Notes: generated by a model from the sequence alone, not told the origin. Shown: positions 45,801 to 56,723, counted from the stretch's first letter. The stretch: DNA of 64,000 bases from Pomphorhynchus laevis (GCA_012934845.2 WNNJ02003048.1:62001-126000), one strand, 5' to 3'. Made by a program: numbers and translations.

Positions 45801-48800
45801 TATATCATTTTCCAACCAGTTATATATATATTCTCAAATTTGTTTTTATACCGTTACTTCGGATTTCCAGACTGAAATTCGGATATATAATTAGTGTTTG
45901 GTTGATTATCACGAAGAAAAAGACAATGACAATTTATTTTAACGTTTCGCCTTTACTGTAAATTTAATAAATTTATTAAAAATTTAATACTACTTTCTTC
46001 CAGCTTTAAAAATTGTCTTGAAATTAAAGAATATAAACAATTACCTTGAAAATGGTTTCGCGTGGAAACCGAAACAACATCCGTTCTGTCGGCGGATGTC
46101 TTTTATTCTGTCAATAACACTACTTTTAAATTTGTAAAATACTATAAAATTTAGCAACTTTTCCTTTGCAGAGGAACCTTCTTATTGGTATTTATGTCGG
46201 TGCCTGTGTATTGTCAATTCTAGTAGTTATATTCTTCCTCGACCAGCGAAAAAAGCCAACATCAGGTACATTTGTAAAAATTTCCTAAGAAAAGTACATT
46301 TTACTTTTAGATAATCTCAAGCAGACAATTATCAATTCGTTAAAACTAGTAAAATCTGCAGGTGTTCACATGAAAAATCTTGACCAACTTCTGCTTATAT
46401 TTATGACTATTTGGAATGGACTGGAACAGTCTTTCATAGGGGCACAATTTACACAAGTATTTCTAATTACAATATATGAAAACAACTTGGATCTTTAAAA
46501 TTTATTTTTTAAATTTATTTTCCAAGATAAAAAACTGACGACATGCGCGAGGAATTCCCGCAGCTCGCCCACGAAATTTCAATTAAAACGGAAACGGGGC
46601 AGTTTGTCAAGAATGTCGATGTAAGAGAACGAATAAACAATGTGTTGATTGTTTGGCTCCTAATTGCAGAAATCGGTAGCATTTACAAACATTTTTGAAG
46701 TGTTGACATCGCATAACTGATCGATAGTCGAATCACTAATAATCTACTTCAAATGACAATTGGTGACGCAAGGATAAAGTGAATTTCAATACAAGAATTC
46801 CAAGCAGTGAACCAAGTTGCTTAAGAATCGTCAAGAAATGATAACTCTAATACAGGCCGCCCGACGTATATACATGAACTTATTAGTCCATATTTGGAAG
46901 TTATCGGTTGGCGTCCTAATCTCTTCTAACATTTGCAACGAGAGGGCTCAGTTCATCGATACGATCAGTGAAACATACAAAAAGGTTGCGGATAAGTTAG
47001 ATGACGAGTAATTGGCATTAAAAAAGCGTTGGTGTAATATGTCAGTGCCTACTTCAACGAATTCCATCACGGAAAATGCAATTGCTTAGGAAAACGCTAA
47101 CAAGACGCCTTACACTATGGCATGGTGACCAACTACAAGATTTACTAGATGAAACGTGTGTACTTCAACGAAAGTGCATGCCAAATACAAACGAGTTGAC
47201 TGGAAAAAATGTTTCTCGTCATTGATTGAATCTGGCAATACCAACACTGCTATCAAAACGTTGTACAATCGGACAGAGTTGATCGTCCGATATAGCAATG
47301 GGATGATAATTTCAATGGACATAACATACATGATATATTAAGTGAAATGCATCCAGAATGCCTTAACGCTGATCAGGAAGCATTTCTCCAGTCCCCTGCT
47401 AAATTGTTTTGCCCACCATAACGTTGTCTTTACGAAGATATATGCGGATCGTGTAATTGCTGCTGCCTTGAAGATTCATGGGAGTGCTGGGCCATCAGTG
47501 GTCACGGCTCATGAGTTCAAAGGTATGTTAACGATATTCAAGACATATTCGCGAAACTTGTCTGAAATGGGAATCCTGTGCATCGACTATAGGAACGCGT
47601 TTAACCTTATCAGCCGTAAGTTAGTGTTATCTAATATATGGACGGTATGTTCTTCGATGGGCCGAATGCTGAATAATACTTATGGGGCGCGCTCTTATGG
47701 TTGGAGATGGTGGTGAAATACTGTCGAAAGAAAAGTTTATCCAAGACGACCCTCTTGGAATAACCGCTTTCGCACGGTACTTACCTGCTTTTACAGGGTA
47801 CCGCTTTTGCAGACAAATTATCAGTAAAATACAAGAAAGAATTTCGATCATCATGTTGCGTTGGTTTTGTGGACCGTCGAAATATATGAAAGTCATATGG
47901 AGTCTATTACAAATCACTAGTCCTCAATACGGGTACTTTGTCAATTATACAAAGAGTAATCTTATAGTAATCATCATTCGTGTGTTACAGTTGTAAAATA
48001 ATTGTGCGCGAAAACAAACATCTCAATGACCAGGCGTAGTATGATAATGCTTGGAGCACCAATGGGTTCCACCGAATTCGTAGAAGAGAAAATGATGGGC
48101 GTGGTAGGTCGATGGCAGAGCATCGTGTTAAAGATGAGTACTATCTCGGAGGTTGATGCTCACACCGCATATGCAGATTATGATCATGACTTCCAGCACA
48201 AGTGGGTTCCTCTTTTACACACAACAGCATGCTCACCTAAATGGTTTAAATCGCTAGATGAAAACATTTTCGATGAATTCGCTTATAAAACATTTGATCA
48301 CTACACTTAATTAATCCTCAAACCTATTTATACTCTTCCACTACTATAAGCGGACTTTGGATGATGGTCAGATAAGCAGAACATCAACATGTGGCCTAAA
48401 AAATGCTCTGCAAAGCATACGACGACGATACTTTGGACCCAGTACAAAGAACACTCAGCAGATTGTGATAGCGATAAACATTAGAGATATGAACAATAAG
48501 CGTCATGAGCTAAATAAAATAAGAAAATTCGGTACAGAAAGCACGGAGAGATACCTACATTTTCTAGCATTAAAGGGGGCGTCTGGCTGGCTTACAGTAC
48601 AACGGTAGAACAGCAGGAAATGCATCTTACACCGATAGAATTTCGAGATGATGTAGCTGCTCGGTCGTATGCAACGGTATGGAATTTGAACTTTAGCTGG
48701 CACCAATCCCCGAATCAATATATTTCCGACGTGTTACAGCAACGTGAAAATCAGACACATGCCCGTATATATTATGTTGCGGCCTGTTTGACGTTAGGAT

Positions 48801-51800
48801 AGAGCGAATGTTTTTTGACGTTTGTTTCTTCAACAATGTTCTTCTTTAATGTCCATTAAAATCGCTATCATATTGTTTCAAGTACGAGGCACGTAAACGC
48901 AACAAATACAAATAACGCATAAAAGAGATATACCATAGTACGTACTGTCCATATTACGTTCTGTCCTATAGTTGCAGTCGCAACTTATAGAATTGATCAA
49001 ATAATGCTCCCTCGATTGCCCCTATATATTTGTTTTAGTAAGGAAGTGTTTATGTTTTTAAAGCATCGAAGACGCTTTTATAATTATTAATTTTTAATAT
49101 TAATATTTAATAATTAATTTTAATATTAAAATTAACAAATTATAAGAATTAATTATATAATGTTAAGCAACAAACACTATCATTAACAGAAAGCGTCGTT
49201 CCCGATAATCAATAGTATTTTTGATTTAAAATATTTTTTATCTTAAAAAATATAAAATATTTAAATAAATATTCGATAAATATTTATCAATTATTAAGAT
49301 AATTATTTATTTTAATAATTATTAATTATTTATACGTTGATATAATTAATTATATTAAACATGGTTGTATTTTATTTTATAAATTCCACTAGGCATAAGA
49401 TTAGATGGAATGTAATTCTTACAGAATAAATAATTATATTAGTAATTATATTATAATTATAACATTATAATTAATTATATTATACTATAAGATATTATAA
49501 AAATTAATACAAATTAATATTCTCTTTATTGCATAAAAGAAAAAATATGAAATTGTTGTTTACAAAGTTGTTTACACTTATTGAAATTGTTGTGTACAAA
49601 ACAACAAATAAAAATGTTAATGTCGTTAAGCTTACTTTTTAGAATCTCGTTGATTTGATAAGTATAAAGGTGTACAAATCATACAAGAGAGAAGTTGTGA
49701 TGTTTTGCCATTATGATATTTCTGATTTATAGCAATAATCGCTTAAAGGTTGTGATGAATTCGCATTGACTGTTTTACAGCTATCGTTCTTGAATTTACC
49801 CGATTTAGATAAAAATATTAATCTATTAATTTTTATTAATTTATAAACATTTAGAAGATGTCAGTAAATATATTTAATCAATGTTTAATTCGCTCTTTAT
49901 TGGATACACGCGAAACATACAAGCATCTTTTATCTTTGCTTGATGCTTATACTTTCAGTGAAAAAATTACATATTAAACGCACAAAAGAATAATAGAAAA
50001 ATGTTTAAAGTGGCAATTCTGCATTGCATTTCTATCCTTAATTTCTAATTAATTCTCACCATTCTAAACAGGAAATAAGAACGATAAATTTTCTGTACGA
50101 AGGGCATTTAATCGTAGCATTTTTGGGAATGACTCTGTTTTTCTAGAGCAACTAAAACTATTAAAATAAAAGTCGTATAATTGGATAATTTATTATAATT
50201 ATATAATCATTAATATTATTAATATTATATACAAAAATAAGATATTCGTTATTACTGCTCACATTATTGTCAAAGGTTTATCGACATTGTCGAATGGCTC
50301 GTTAGTAAGAAAGTTAGTCAATACAGATAGGTTCGAAAATACGGGAAGAACGCATAGTTTATGCTACGTTAATTTAGTCCTTTATTATAATTAACATATT
50401 TACAATGACCCTTTCCAAACATTGTGACCTTTCCAAGTTTGAAAAGATCACTGTATATGGCCGAAACATTGTAAAAATTAACTTTTCTAATTTGGATAAT
50501 TTAATATGCATAAGCATAGGATTAGATGGCATACGAATGTAATGATAACAGAATAATAAATTATATTAGTAATTATATTATAATTATAACACATTTAGAC
50601 ATTATATTATCATATTTATAACATTATAATTAATCAAATTATACTAATTTTGAAATTTTAAATTTAAAATTTTATTTATTAATATGATTTTTATATATTT
50701 GTTTATATATTTTATATGAATATTTTTTATATAAAATTTATCGAAGATAAATTTTATCAAAATTATAAAATTTATAATTTTGATAATATAAATTCTATTA
50801 AAAATGAAGAATAAATTTTATGCTTTTTATCTTGTTATGTAAATTAATAAATTAAATGATAATAATTAAAAAGTTTTTAATAAATTAAAATGATACTAAT
50901 CAATAATGTGAGATTGTTTAATAACGAGTTAATTAACGACAATATTCATTTAATTCGCTAATGAATTTAGGGATTAATAACGTGCGCCTATGGTATTGAA
51001 AATATAGGATTGGTATTTATATGCTTTGGTGTTTGTGACGCTGCCAGCAGTTTTTTATCAGGAAAGATAGTAACATATATAAATCGACGTTATCTGATAA
51101 TGTTTGCATATTTGCTGAGTTTAATCGTTTTAATTGTGATGATCACATGGACTCCGGGACCTGGTCAATTATATGTATGTTTCTTACTAATAGCAATATG
51201 GGCTGTAGCAGACGCCATATATCTTACTCAGATGTACGGTAAGATTAATTTATGGCTTTTTAAGTTTATAATAATATTTTCAAAAGTAATTATAACTGAA
51301 ACCATCTGCACTGATGTCGAAACTTAAAAAAAATTTGATGTAGAAATAATGACTTTTAGTGGATATCGAAGATGTGCTGAAATTTTAGAGATGTTGATGA
51401 TCAATTGTAAACTTGTATGGAAACCAATCGTAGCCCTCTCACTCGGCTTAATGCGATTTGTCATTGCTGATATTCGCTTTAACTTCCGACTATAGGGAAA
51501 AACTCGGGTGATTCTGTGAATCAAAATACAATAAAAATTATAACTTAATACGCGATCACTTGTAATTGGTTCCCAAAATAAATTTCTTAATTAATCTGTT
51601 ATCTATTTTCTAAATTATTTATGAAAATACGTTATTTCTAAAATAAAATAGGAGAATAAAAAAACGCAAATGTGCATTTCGCCGTATTTGATAAAACTTA
51701 AATTCAGTAATAACATTCTGCGCAATAAAAAACAGTCGAATAAAGTCGTTATATTCTAAAGATGATAAAAAAAGTCTCAACAAAAATCTCGGAATAAAGA

Positions 51801-54800
51801 ATTAATAAAAGAAAATTAAAAATTTCTAATTTTAATTTATGATTTAAAATTAATTATAAATTACTCATTATAAATTATGTTGCAAATAGCTTGTCGTTAT
51901 AATATTGAAATTTTATTCTTTGCGGTTCGGCAACGTCTTCCGTTTAGATTATCTTAATATCTTCTTAATTTATTGATTATTTCTTATAGATCTTTTAATT
52001 TATTTTTAATACACAAATTTTCTAAGATAGCAAACATTTCATGAAAGTTTATCATATGATCAACAATTAATTATCAACTAATTAACAACTAATTACTATT
52101 AAATATATTAATTAGTCATCACAAATTTACCAAAAAATTAAAATGAGTATTATTAATATTTAATAATACTTAATATTTAATAATATTTTATTATTTTATT
52201 AAAATAATAAAAATAAATATCATTTTAATATATTTTTTGTTTTTGTTTGTAATATCCCAGTATATTAAATCTAATTTCTAAAAAATATATTGTAGTTAAA
52301 ATAGAAGTTCAACAAATACTCTTTCGGAAATATTTATTTGCCATAACAAATTCAATTTAACGTAAATCATAAATTTTAGTAAATGTAACTTTAAAGTAAG
52401 AAATTAGATGAAACTACTAATGTAACTTTAATAAGAAAACTTAATCTGTAACTTTTAGCATTACTACTCCGTTAATTTTATGCTTCGAATGAATTTTATT
52501 GTAAAAAAGCTATTGCTAGTAAAAACAATTTTATTTTTGCGACAATAAAACAAATTTCAAGTCTAACATTTACTAAACTTCATTTATAACATTTATAGCA
52601 ATCTACACTTTAATTTAGCGTTTTATGGATTTGTCTTCAAAAATAATCTGGAGCCAGCATATAGTAACTATCGTCTTTGGGAATCAATAGGTTTTGTAGT
52701 TGCTTATGCGTATACACCTTTTATAAGAGTAAAAGATAGTGCAATTGTACTTATCGTAATTCTCACACTGGGAGTGATTGGCTTTGGCGTTGTTGATATA
52801 CGCTATAACTTTCCGACTATTTGGACAAAAGTAACTAGACAGCCTGCACCATCCATTGATTCAAAAGAAAACGGTAATACCAGCTTACATATTTATTTTA
52901 ATACCTTAAAGATATATTTTGAAAAATATATTTTATAAAACGAATTTCGACAGTAAGACAACATGGTCCTGTTTGCTAATAATTTTTTAATAATCTATTA
53001 ATAAAAATCTAATCTCGAATAATTTCTACTCACTAAGTAGAAATTTAATAATTTAAATAATTTCTACTCACTAATTTGTTCAATTAGTGAGCACATTTAT
53101 CCAGAAAGCCTTATTCTTAACAAAACCAATATTAATGATAAAGAAGGTGTATATCTAGATATGAACATTAAATTAACATTAACTAAATCTACTATTAATT
53201 TATATCGTAAAAATGACATATTTAAATATACAAGAAACATATTTTTGCATGAGCATTCATGCATACCTTATAATATAAAATATAATACATTAAATAATGA
53301 AATTTTAAGAATTGCAACAATTTGTAAATATATTTGTTTTCTTCAAAATCATTTAAATAATTTAATAGATACATATTTTAAACTAGGTTACTATAAAAAT
53401 AACATCAAACAGAAAATAGTAAAATATCAACAAAATATTATTTCAAAATATAATTAGCACAATAATATAAAGAATAAATTTAAACTCTTAAGCGGAAACT
53501 TTTTATGAACGAATAATAAATACTATACTTTGTATTAGATAATCACATTTTATAAGAGGAAATACGTTATTAGCACGTATTTGGCCCCGCTGCTATGTTG
53601 GGTCTAGGAATAGCGACCGAAACCTGATAACATAACGGTTCCTTCTGATGACATATAATCCTTATTCTGATACATCGTCTGTTATCTATAAGTCAATTCA
53701 TAAAAATTGACTTTTATTTTCAATTTCAATTTTAAATTTTAATTGATTTAAGTTATTAAATCTAATAAAAAAATAATTATTATTTATAATTATTTATAAT
53801 TAATTATTAATATTATTAAATTATTAGTAATTTAATATGCGTATACTCAGTTACCTGATCTTATTCATCAGAGAAAATACTCATTAGCATGTATTTAATC
53901 ACTATGCTATGATGGGTCGAGGAATAGGGAGCGAAACATGATAAAAGACAGCTCCTTCTGATCTAATTCATATTCTGATACATCGTATGTTATTTCTTAA
54001 TCAATTCATAATAATTGACTTTTATTTTAAATTTAAATTTTAACTTGATATAAGTTATATGAAATCTTATATAAAAATTATTTATTTTTTATAATTAGTT
54101 AAAAATTATCTTATTATTTATTATTTTATTATTTTACCACAACGGTTTCTGCTTATCGAGCTTCATCAGTAGTGTCCAGATTTTAAGAATGCTAATAGAC
54201 CTCCACAGTTTAGAAAGGTTCATCACAAAGATGATTATTACAAGGCGACTTTCAATTCTACATCGAATCACAAAAATGATTAGGCAGTATATTATATAAA
54301 TATCATTAAAGCCTGCCCTTGGATCGCATAGCGATACGGCATTATTTTCGTTACTAATAAGTAAATTAGGGAATCCGACTAAACTGCGTATTGGAAACCA
54401 TCAGAGCCCATCAACAATCGAATCCCACACCCTATTCAACTTAATGAACGACATCAACAGGGTCCAGATTTTAAGTGTTTAGGGATCCTTAACTACAGTT
54501 TAGAAGGGTTCATCAAAACTATGAATATTACAAGACGACCTTCAAGTCATCAAGTCATCACAAAAGTGATCGGCAGTATATTATATTAAAACCTAGCCAG
54601 AATCGTGGAACAATACGCCATTCCATGTTAATTGCTTTTACTTAATGAAAATAAATTATTCCGATTTCTCTCCCCAAATGCTAGTATGCCTAATAAAATT
54701 GTTGGAAATATTCAAAATACAAACAACTGTTTTATGCTTATAGATCAGTAGGGTCCTCTGATCTATGCTACTTTAAATCAGACCCTACTGATTTAAATAC

Positions 54801-56620
54801 TCTTTAAATCAGTAGGGTCCAGATTTAAAGAGTATTTAGGGTTCCTTCACAATTTAGAATGATGTATCACGAGTATGATTACTACAAAGCGAATTCAAGT
54901 CTACATTGGATTACAAAAGTTATTTGGCAGTATATTATAGAAATATCATTAAAGCCTTCCTCGGATTGCATTGCCATACGCCATTATCGTCGTTACTTAT
55001 AAGTAAACTGGGAAATGGACACAACTTTGTATTGTAAACCATCACAGTCTATCAGCAATTAAATACCTAGAACGGTTTCTGCTCATCGAGCTTCATACAG
55101 ACGTTTCAGATTTGAAGAGTGATAAGAAACCCTCAAAACTTTAGAAATGTTCATCACAAAGATTATTATTACAAGGCGACTTTTAAGTCTACATTAGATA
55201 ACCAAAAAGATTCGACAGTATCGCATAGCGATACGGCATTATTCTCATTACTAAAAAGTAAACGTGGAAAACAAACATAATTGCTTATTTGGAACCATTT
55301 CAGTCTATCAACAATCAAATCCCAGACCAGTTTCAGCCCTTTAAGATTCATCAATAGCGTGTGGATTTTAAGAATGTATAAGGATCCTTCATCATGCACT
55401 AAATCATGCAACTTTACTAATTTGTTTTGATTATAATTTGACTAATTATATTGACTAATTTGCTTTTGATTAAACTAAATATACAGTTTCACAGAAAACC
55501 TGCTAAGTCAAACTGCCTTGAAAATCCTTCGGTGGATGCTTTCATTTATTTAGAATTGAAAATTCAAATCCAGATTTTCAGATTCTCAGATTAATATTAT
55601 CTGATGCATGAGTGTTGAATACTCAGATCATTTCGCCCATTTTTACTTTTTTAAGGTACATCCGGGAATATGAATCTGGAAATTTAGAAGTGAATACTGA
55701 CTTGGATTTAAATCTACAATTCTAAATATATATATATTCCATTCTATAATTGGCTTTTTATATATAGCATCTATTCCAGTCAATCCAGAATCGATGATTC
55801 CCTACGGAAATTCTGTTATATATAAGTATCGATTAGTCTTAAAAAGGACCCTTTTAACACCAATCAGCAAAAAAGTTTTAATAATTAAACATTTCTGTTC
55901 TTAAACCTTTATCAATTTTGAAAAGAAAAATCAAAAACAAATTAGTCAAGCTGGTTTTCACATCAAAGAAAACCAAAAAACAAAATTGTCCACGTCATAG
56001 AAGTTCATCCGAAAATATTATCATTATTTGGTCCTGGGTTACAAAACATGCAAATCTTTGGTAGAAGTGTCATCATCATCAAATTATTAATTAATATTAC
56101 AGGTTTAAAATATATCATAAGGCACAAAATGTAAAATCTCAAATAATATTGAGATAATATTATATTATAATAAATAATAATAAATAATATTATATTTATA
56201 ATAATATAATCTCGATAATAATTAGTAAGTTAATAATAATTTAATAATTTAATTAATAATTAGTAATTATTAGTAATTTAATATACGTAGATTCAGTTAC
56301 CTAATCCGATTGATTTAACTCCAATATAAACTAAATTGCAATTGAGGCATATTTTAATTAATATAATTTGTGAATTATGCCAATGCATCTGTAGTAATTT
56401 AATTTCTCTGCATCCATCAGTGGACAGTACATAACTGTAACAAGTCTCTGACCAAATAACTGTTCTATTATTATACTTGACAATAAATTCGTAATATAAA
56501 TTTATTTATAGATTTTTACCATATTTATTGAAAAAATCCATTTTTTATTTTACAGTTTCTGAATTGATTAATCAATCTACAAATTTATTTAGAGGAAAAA
56601 CAATCGTAACGGAACATTGA
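36874..56620 (+). CDS. UNC-93-like (UNC93A-type) multipass membrane protein, nine exons, 483 residues
   Basis: Exons: 36,874-37,023; 40,295-40,511; 41,568-41,723; 44,598-44,749; 46,172-46,265; 46,362-46,456; 50,971-51,238; 52,619-52,873; 56,556-56,620. All borders are AG/GT, phases agree, and the total of 1,452 nt gives 483 codons plus TGA. The frame opens MSTTEVEEKF; a cytosolic N terminus precedes KNLAIISLAWVLQFTAFQ. Family landmarks follow: NLQSSLN..GNVGVVSLAILY, LLPNAIISVLGLKW, ILVGLGAAPLWTSQSTYITQ, FFGIFFMCFQTSQIWGNLIS, IWNGLEQSFIGAQFTQ, GLVFICFGVCDAASSFLSGK and WAVADAIYLTQMYG. About 11-12 hydrophobic segments are visible, as in this major-facilitator-related family; UNC-93 proteins modulate K+ channels or traffic receptors, but the substrate here is unknown. 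The last exon (VSELINQSTNLFRGKTIVTE) is poorly conserved and chosen by phase and acceptor. The introns are large and loaded with repeats. Confidence 0.9.
37215..37810 (+). mobile_element. Penelope-like fragment in intron 1: RT C terminus plus end unit
   Basis: The frame 37,260-37,601 (MNIKLTLTKTTINLYRKDD; ILRIATICNDIGFLQNHLN; LGYYKNNIKQKI) is the C-terminal part of the RYIDD-type reverse transcriptase seen at 1.8-2.8 kb. The end unit follows directly: hairpin AAATACA...TGTATTT (37,646-37,668), CTGCTATG...CATAGCAG inverted pieces, CCGAAAC and CTGATGA. 5'-truncated copy, same orientation as the host gene. Confidence 0.7.
38165..38290. repeat. Nested AT-rich palindromes
   Basis: ATCTCCTCTAATATA and its inverse TATTAGAGGAGAT alternate four times, followed by TATCATTTGATATAATATAT-type palindromes. 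It would fold into a compact hairpin or cruciform. Nothing else is explained by it. Confidence 0.7.
39223..40154. repeat. 255-bp tandem array (three repeats plus part) closed by an inverted end
   Basis: The motif TTTTGTTGAGATATTTCCGG recurs at exactly 255-bp spacing (39,229; 39,484; 39,739; 39,994). Units 2 and 3 are identical over the parts compared; units 1 and 4 share a different variant (AGCTTCAGCTATCAGG versus AGTTTCATCTATCGGG). The array ends at 40,101-40,154 with an inverted copy of the monomer border (CATTGAAATCGTCTTGTTG... reversed). The 67-codon frames inside are shadows. It lies in intron 1 of the UNC-93-like gene. Confidence 0.9.
40512..41567. other. Intron 2 of the UNC-93-like gene; one hammerhead-like box pair
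   Basis: AT-rich. On the minus strand 40,745-40,772 reads CTGATGA, a GCTAG...CTGGC stem, then GAAA. No other feature is supported. Confidence 0.4.
41724..42204. other. Intron 3, AT-rich part, no feature seen
   Basis: Nothing recognised before the terminal-inverted-repeat element at 42,205. Confidence 0.4.
42205..43111. mobile_element. Terminal-inverted-repeat element containing 361-bp tandem units
   Basis: Ends CAGTGGTCGGTTT...AAACCGACCACTG; the inverted ends extend about 32 bp (ATATTATCCTCGTGTGGTT). Inside, a 361-bp unit is repeated about twice (42,353-42,713; 42,714-43,075), each starting with an inverted copy of the end. Each unit holds GGACC-GAAAC (42,626; 42,987) and CTGATGA-GGTCC (42,661; 43,022). 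No coding capacity, so non-autonomous. No clear target duplication. A partial relative follows at 43,226-43,390. It lies in intron 3 of the UNC-93-like gene. Confidence 0.7.
43153..43390. repeat. Perfect short palindrome and a partial second copy of the TIR element's left end
   Basis: TTCATAATTAGATGTAATT pairs with AATTACATCTAATTATGAA at about 43,153-43,195. At 43,226 GTGGTCGGTTTGATATTATC begins a second left end, followed by about 115 bp matching 42,238-42,352. Confidence 0.65.
43391..44597. other. Rest of intron 3, no gene seen
   Basis: A moderately GC-richer block (about 43,520-44,370) is bounded by TGTAGCGCGTGAG and CTAGAGCGTGACA and might be an old repeat. No frame or family can be supported. 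Confidence 0.3.
45372..45541. mobile_element. MITE, about 170 bp, with ~60-bp inverted ends
   Basis: The left end TAATTCACAAAGCAGGCAAG and the right end (inverted TAATTCACTAAGCAGGCAAG) match over about 60 bases with few differences. The central loop is short, so it is nearly a perfect foldback. It lies in intron 4 of the UNC-93-like gene. Confidence 0.8.
45689..45822. repeat. Foldback element, about 134 bp
   Basis: AACTGGCTGGAAAA...TAATTTGACTAGTTTCGG...CATAATACACA is followed by its inverse TGTGTATTATG...CCGAAATTAGTCAATAAATT...TTTTCCAACCAGTT. A second, unrelated MITE-like hairpin, 150 bp after the first. Confidence 0.75.
46545..48810 (+). mobile_element. Reverse-transcriptase-bearing retroelement relic in intron 6 (class unresolved)
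   Basis: Plus-strand pieces in order: GILCIDYRNAFNLISRK (about 47,570-47,620), DDPLGITAFARYL (about 47,748-47,785), PQYGYFVNYTKSNLIV (about 47,924-47,971), MLGAPMGSTEFVEEKMMGVV (about 48,050-48,105), DAHTAYADYDHDFQHKW (about 48,154-48,205) and LKGASGWLTVQ, then TPIEFRDDVA (about 48,565-48,655). These match a widespread metazoan reverse-transcriptase family whose proteins carry NAFN..SR, GDPLGP, GYFP..SK and KGASSWLT motifs. Whether it is a LINE or another class I cannot settle. It is broken in several places. Same orientation as the host gene. Confidence 0.7.
48830..50970. other. 3' part of intron 6, AT-rich, with a dispersed ~110-bp repeat pair
   Basis: About 110 bp around 49,385-49,500 (GGCATAAGATTAGATGG...AATTATATTAGTAATTATAT) recurs at about 50,513-50,645. 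No gene seen. Confidence 0.45.
51400..51528 (+). pseudogene. Decayed duplicate of UNC-93-like exon 8 inside intron 7
   Basis: The plus strand gives VALSLGLMRFVIADIRFNF at about 51,430-51,486, which parallels LTLGVIGFGVVDIRYNFPTI of exon 8 (52,770-52,829). Nucleotides agree too (TTGCTGATATTCGCTTTAACTT versus TTGTTGATATACGCTATAACTT). Frame and stop changes follow, and no clean splice borders remain. It lies about 1.3 kb upstream of the live exon, in the same orientation, so it is a relic of a tandem exon duplication. Confidence 0.75.
53085..54115 (+). mobile_element. Penelope-like fragment in intron 8: RT C terminus plus two tandem end units
   Basis: The frame 53,161-53,457 repeats the RT C terminus of 37.2 kb (MNIKLTLTKSTINLYRKND; LGYYKNNIKQKI). 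Two end units follow: one with hairpin AAATACG...CGTATTT (53,560-53,582), GACCGAAAC and CTGATGA; a second with AAATAC...GTATTT (53,875-53,896), GAGCGAAAC and CTGATC. The units are about 315 bp apart, a head-to-tail pair as in Penelope-like pseudo-LTRs. Dead, 5'-truncated. Confidence 0.7.
54134..55400 (-). repeat. Degenerate ~270-300 bp tandem array with hammerhead-like cores (minus strand)
   Basis: About four diverged units (starting near 54,134, 54,430, 54,790 and 55,071, plus a piece from 55,328) share GTCCAGATTTTAAG, GGTTCATCAC, ATTACAAGGCGA, TCGGCAGTATATTAT and CGCATAGCGATACGGCATTA. At unit borders the minus strand reads CTGATGA-AGCTCGATAAGCA-GAAAC-CGTTGTGG-TA (54,135-54,169); CTGTATGA...GAAACCGTTCTAGGTA (55,064-55,099); and TTGATGA...GAAAC (55,330-55,355). 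The first two fit stem II (GCT/AGC; GCTC/GAGC), the GAAA box, a CC/GG stem III and a UA cleavage site. Stem I is not evident. It lies in intron 8 of the UNC-93-like gene, antisense. Confidence 0.6.
55401..56555. other. 3' part of intron 8, no exon seen
   Basis: AT-rich. ATACGTAGATTCAGTTACCT at about 56,282-56,301 matches the edge of the Penelope-like end unit, so a further decayed unit may end here. Confidence 0.4.
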
Positions 56621-56717
56621 TGACTCGAATGCAGCTGATTGCATATTTGCTCATTTTTATAAGAATTGTGTAGTAAAAATATTACAATTTCTATTTTTAT
56701 GTATTATTCGCCATAGT

Positions 56718-56723
56718 AATAAA
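56718..56723 (+). promoter_or_regulatory. Candidate poly-A signal of the UNC-93-like gene
   Basis: AATAAA 98 bases after the stop at 56,620. Such hexamers are common in this AT-rich sequence, so this is positional support only. Confidence 0.35.
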
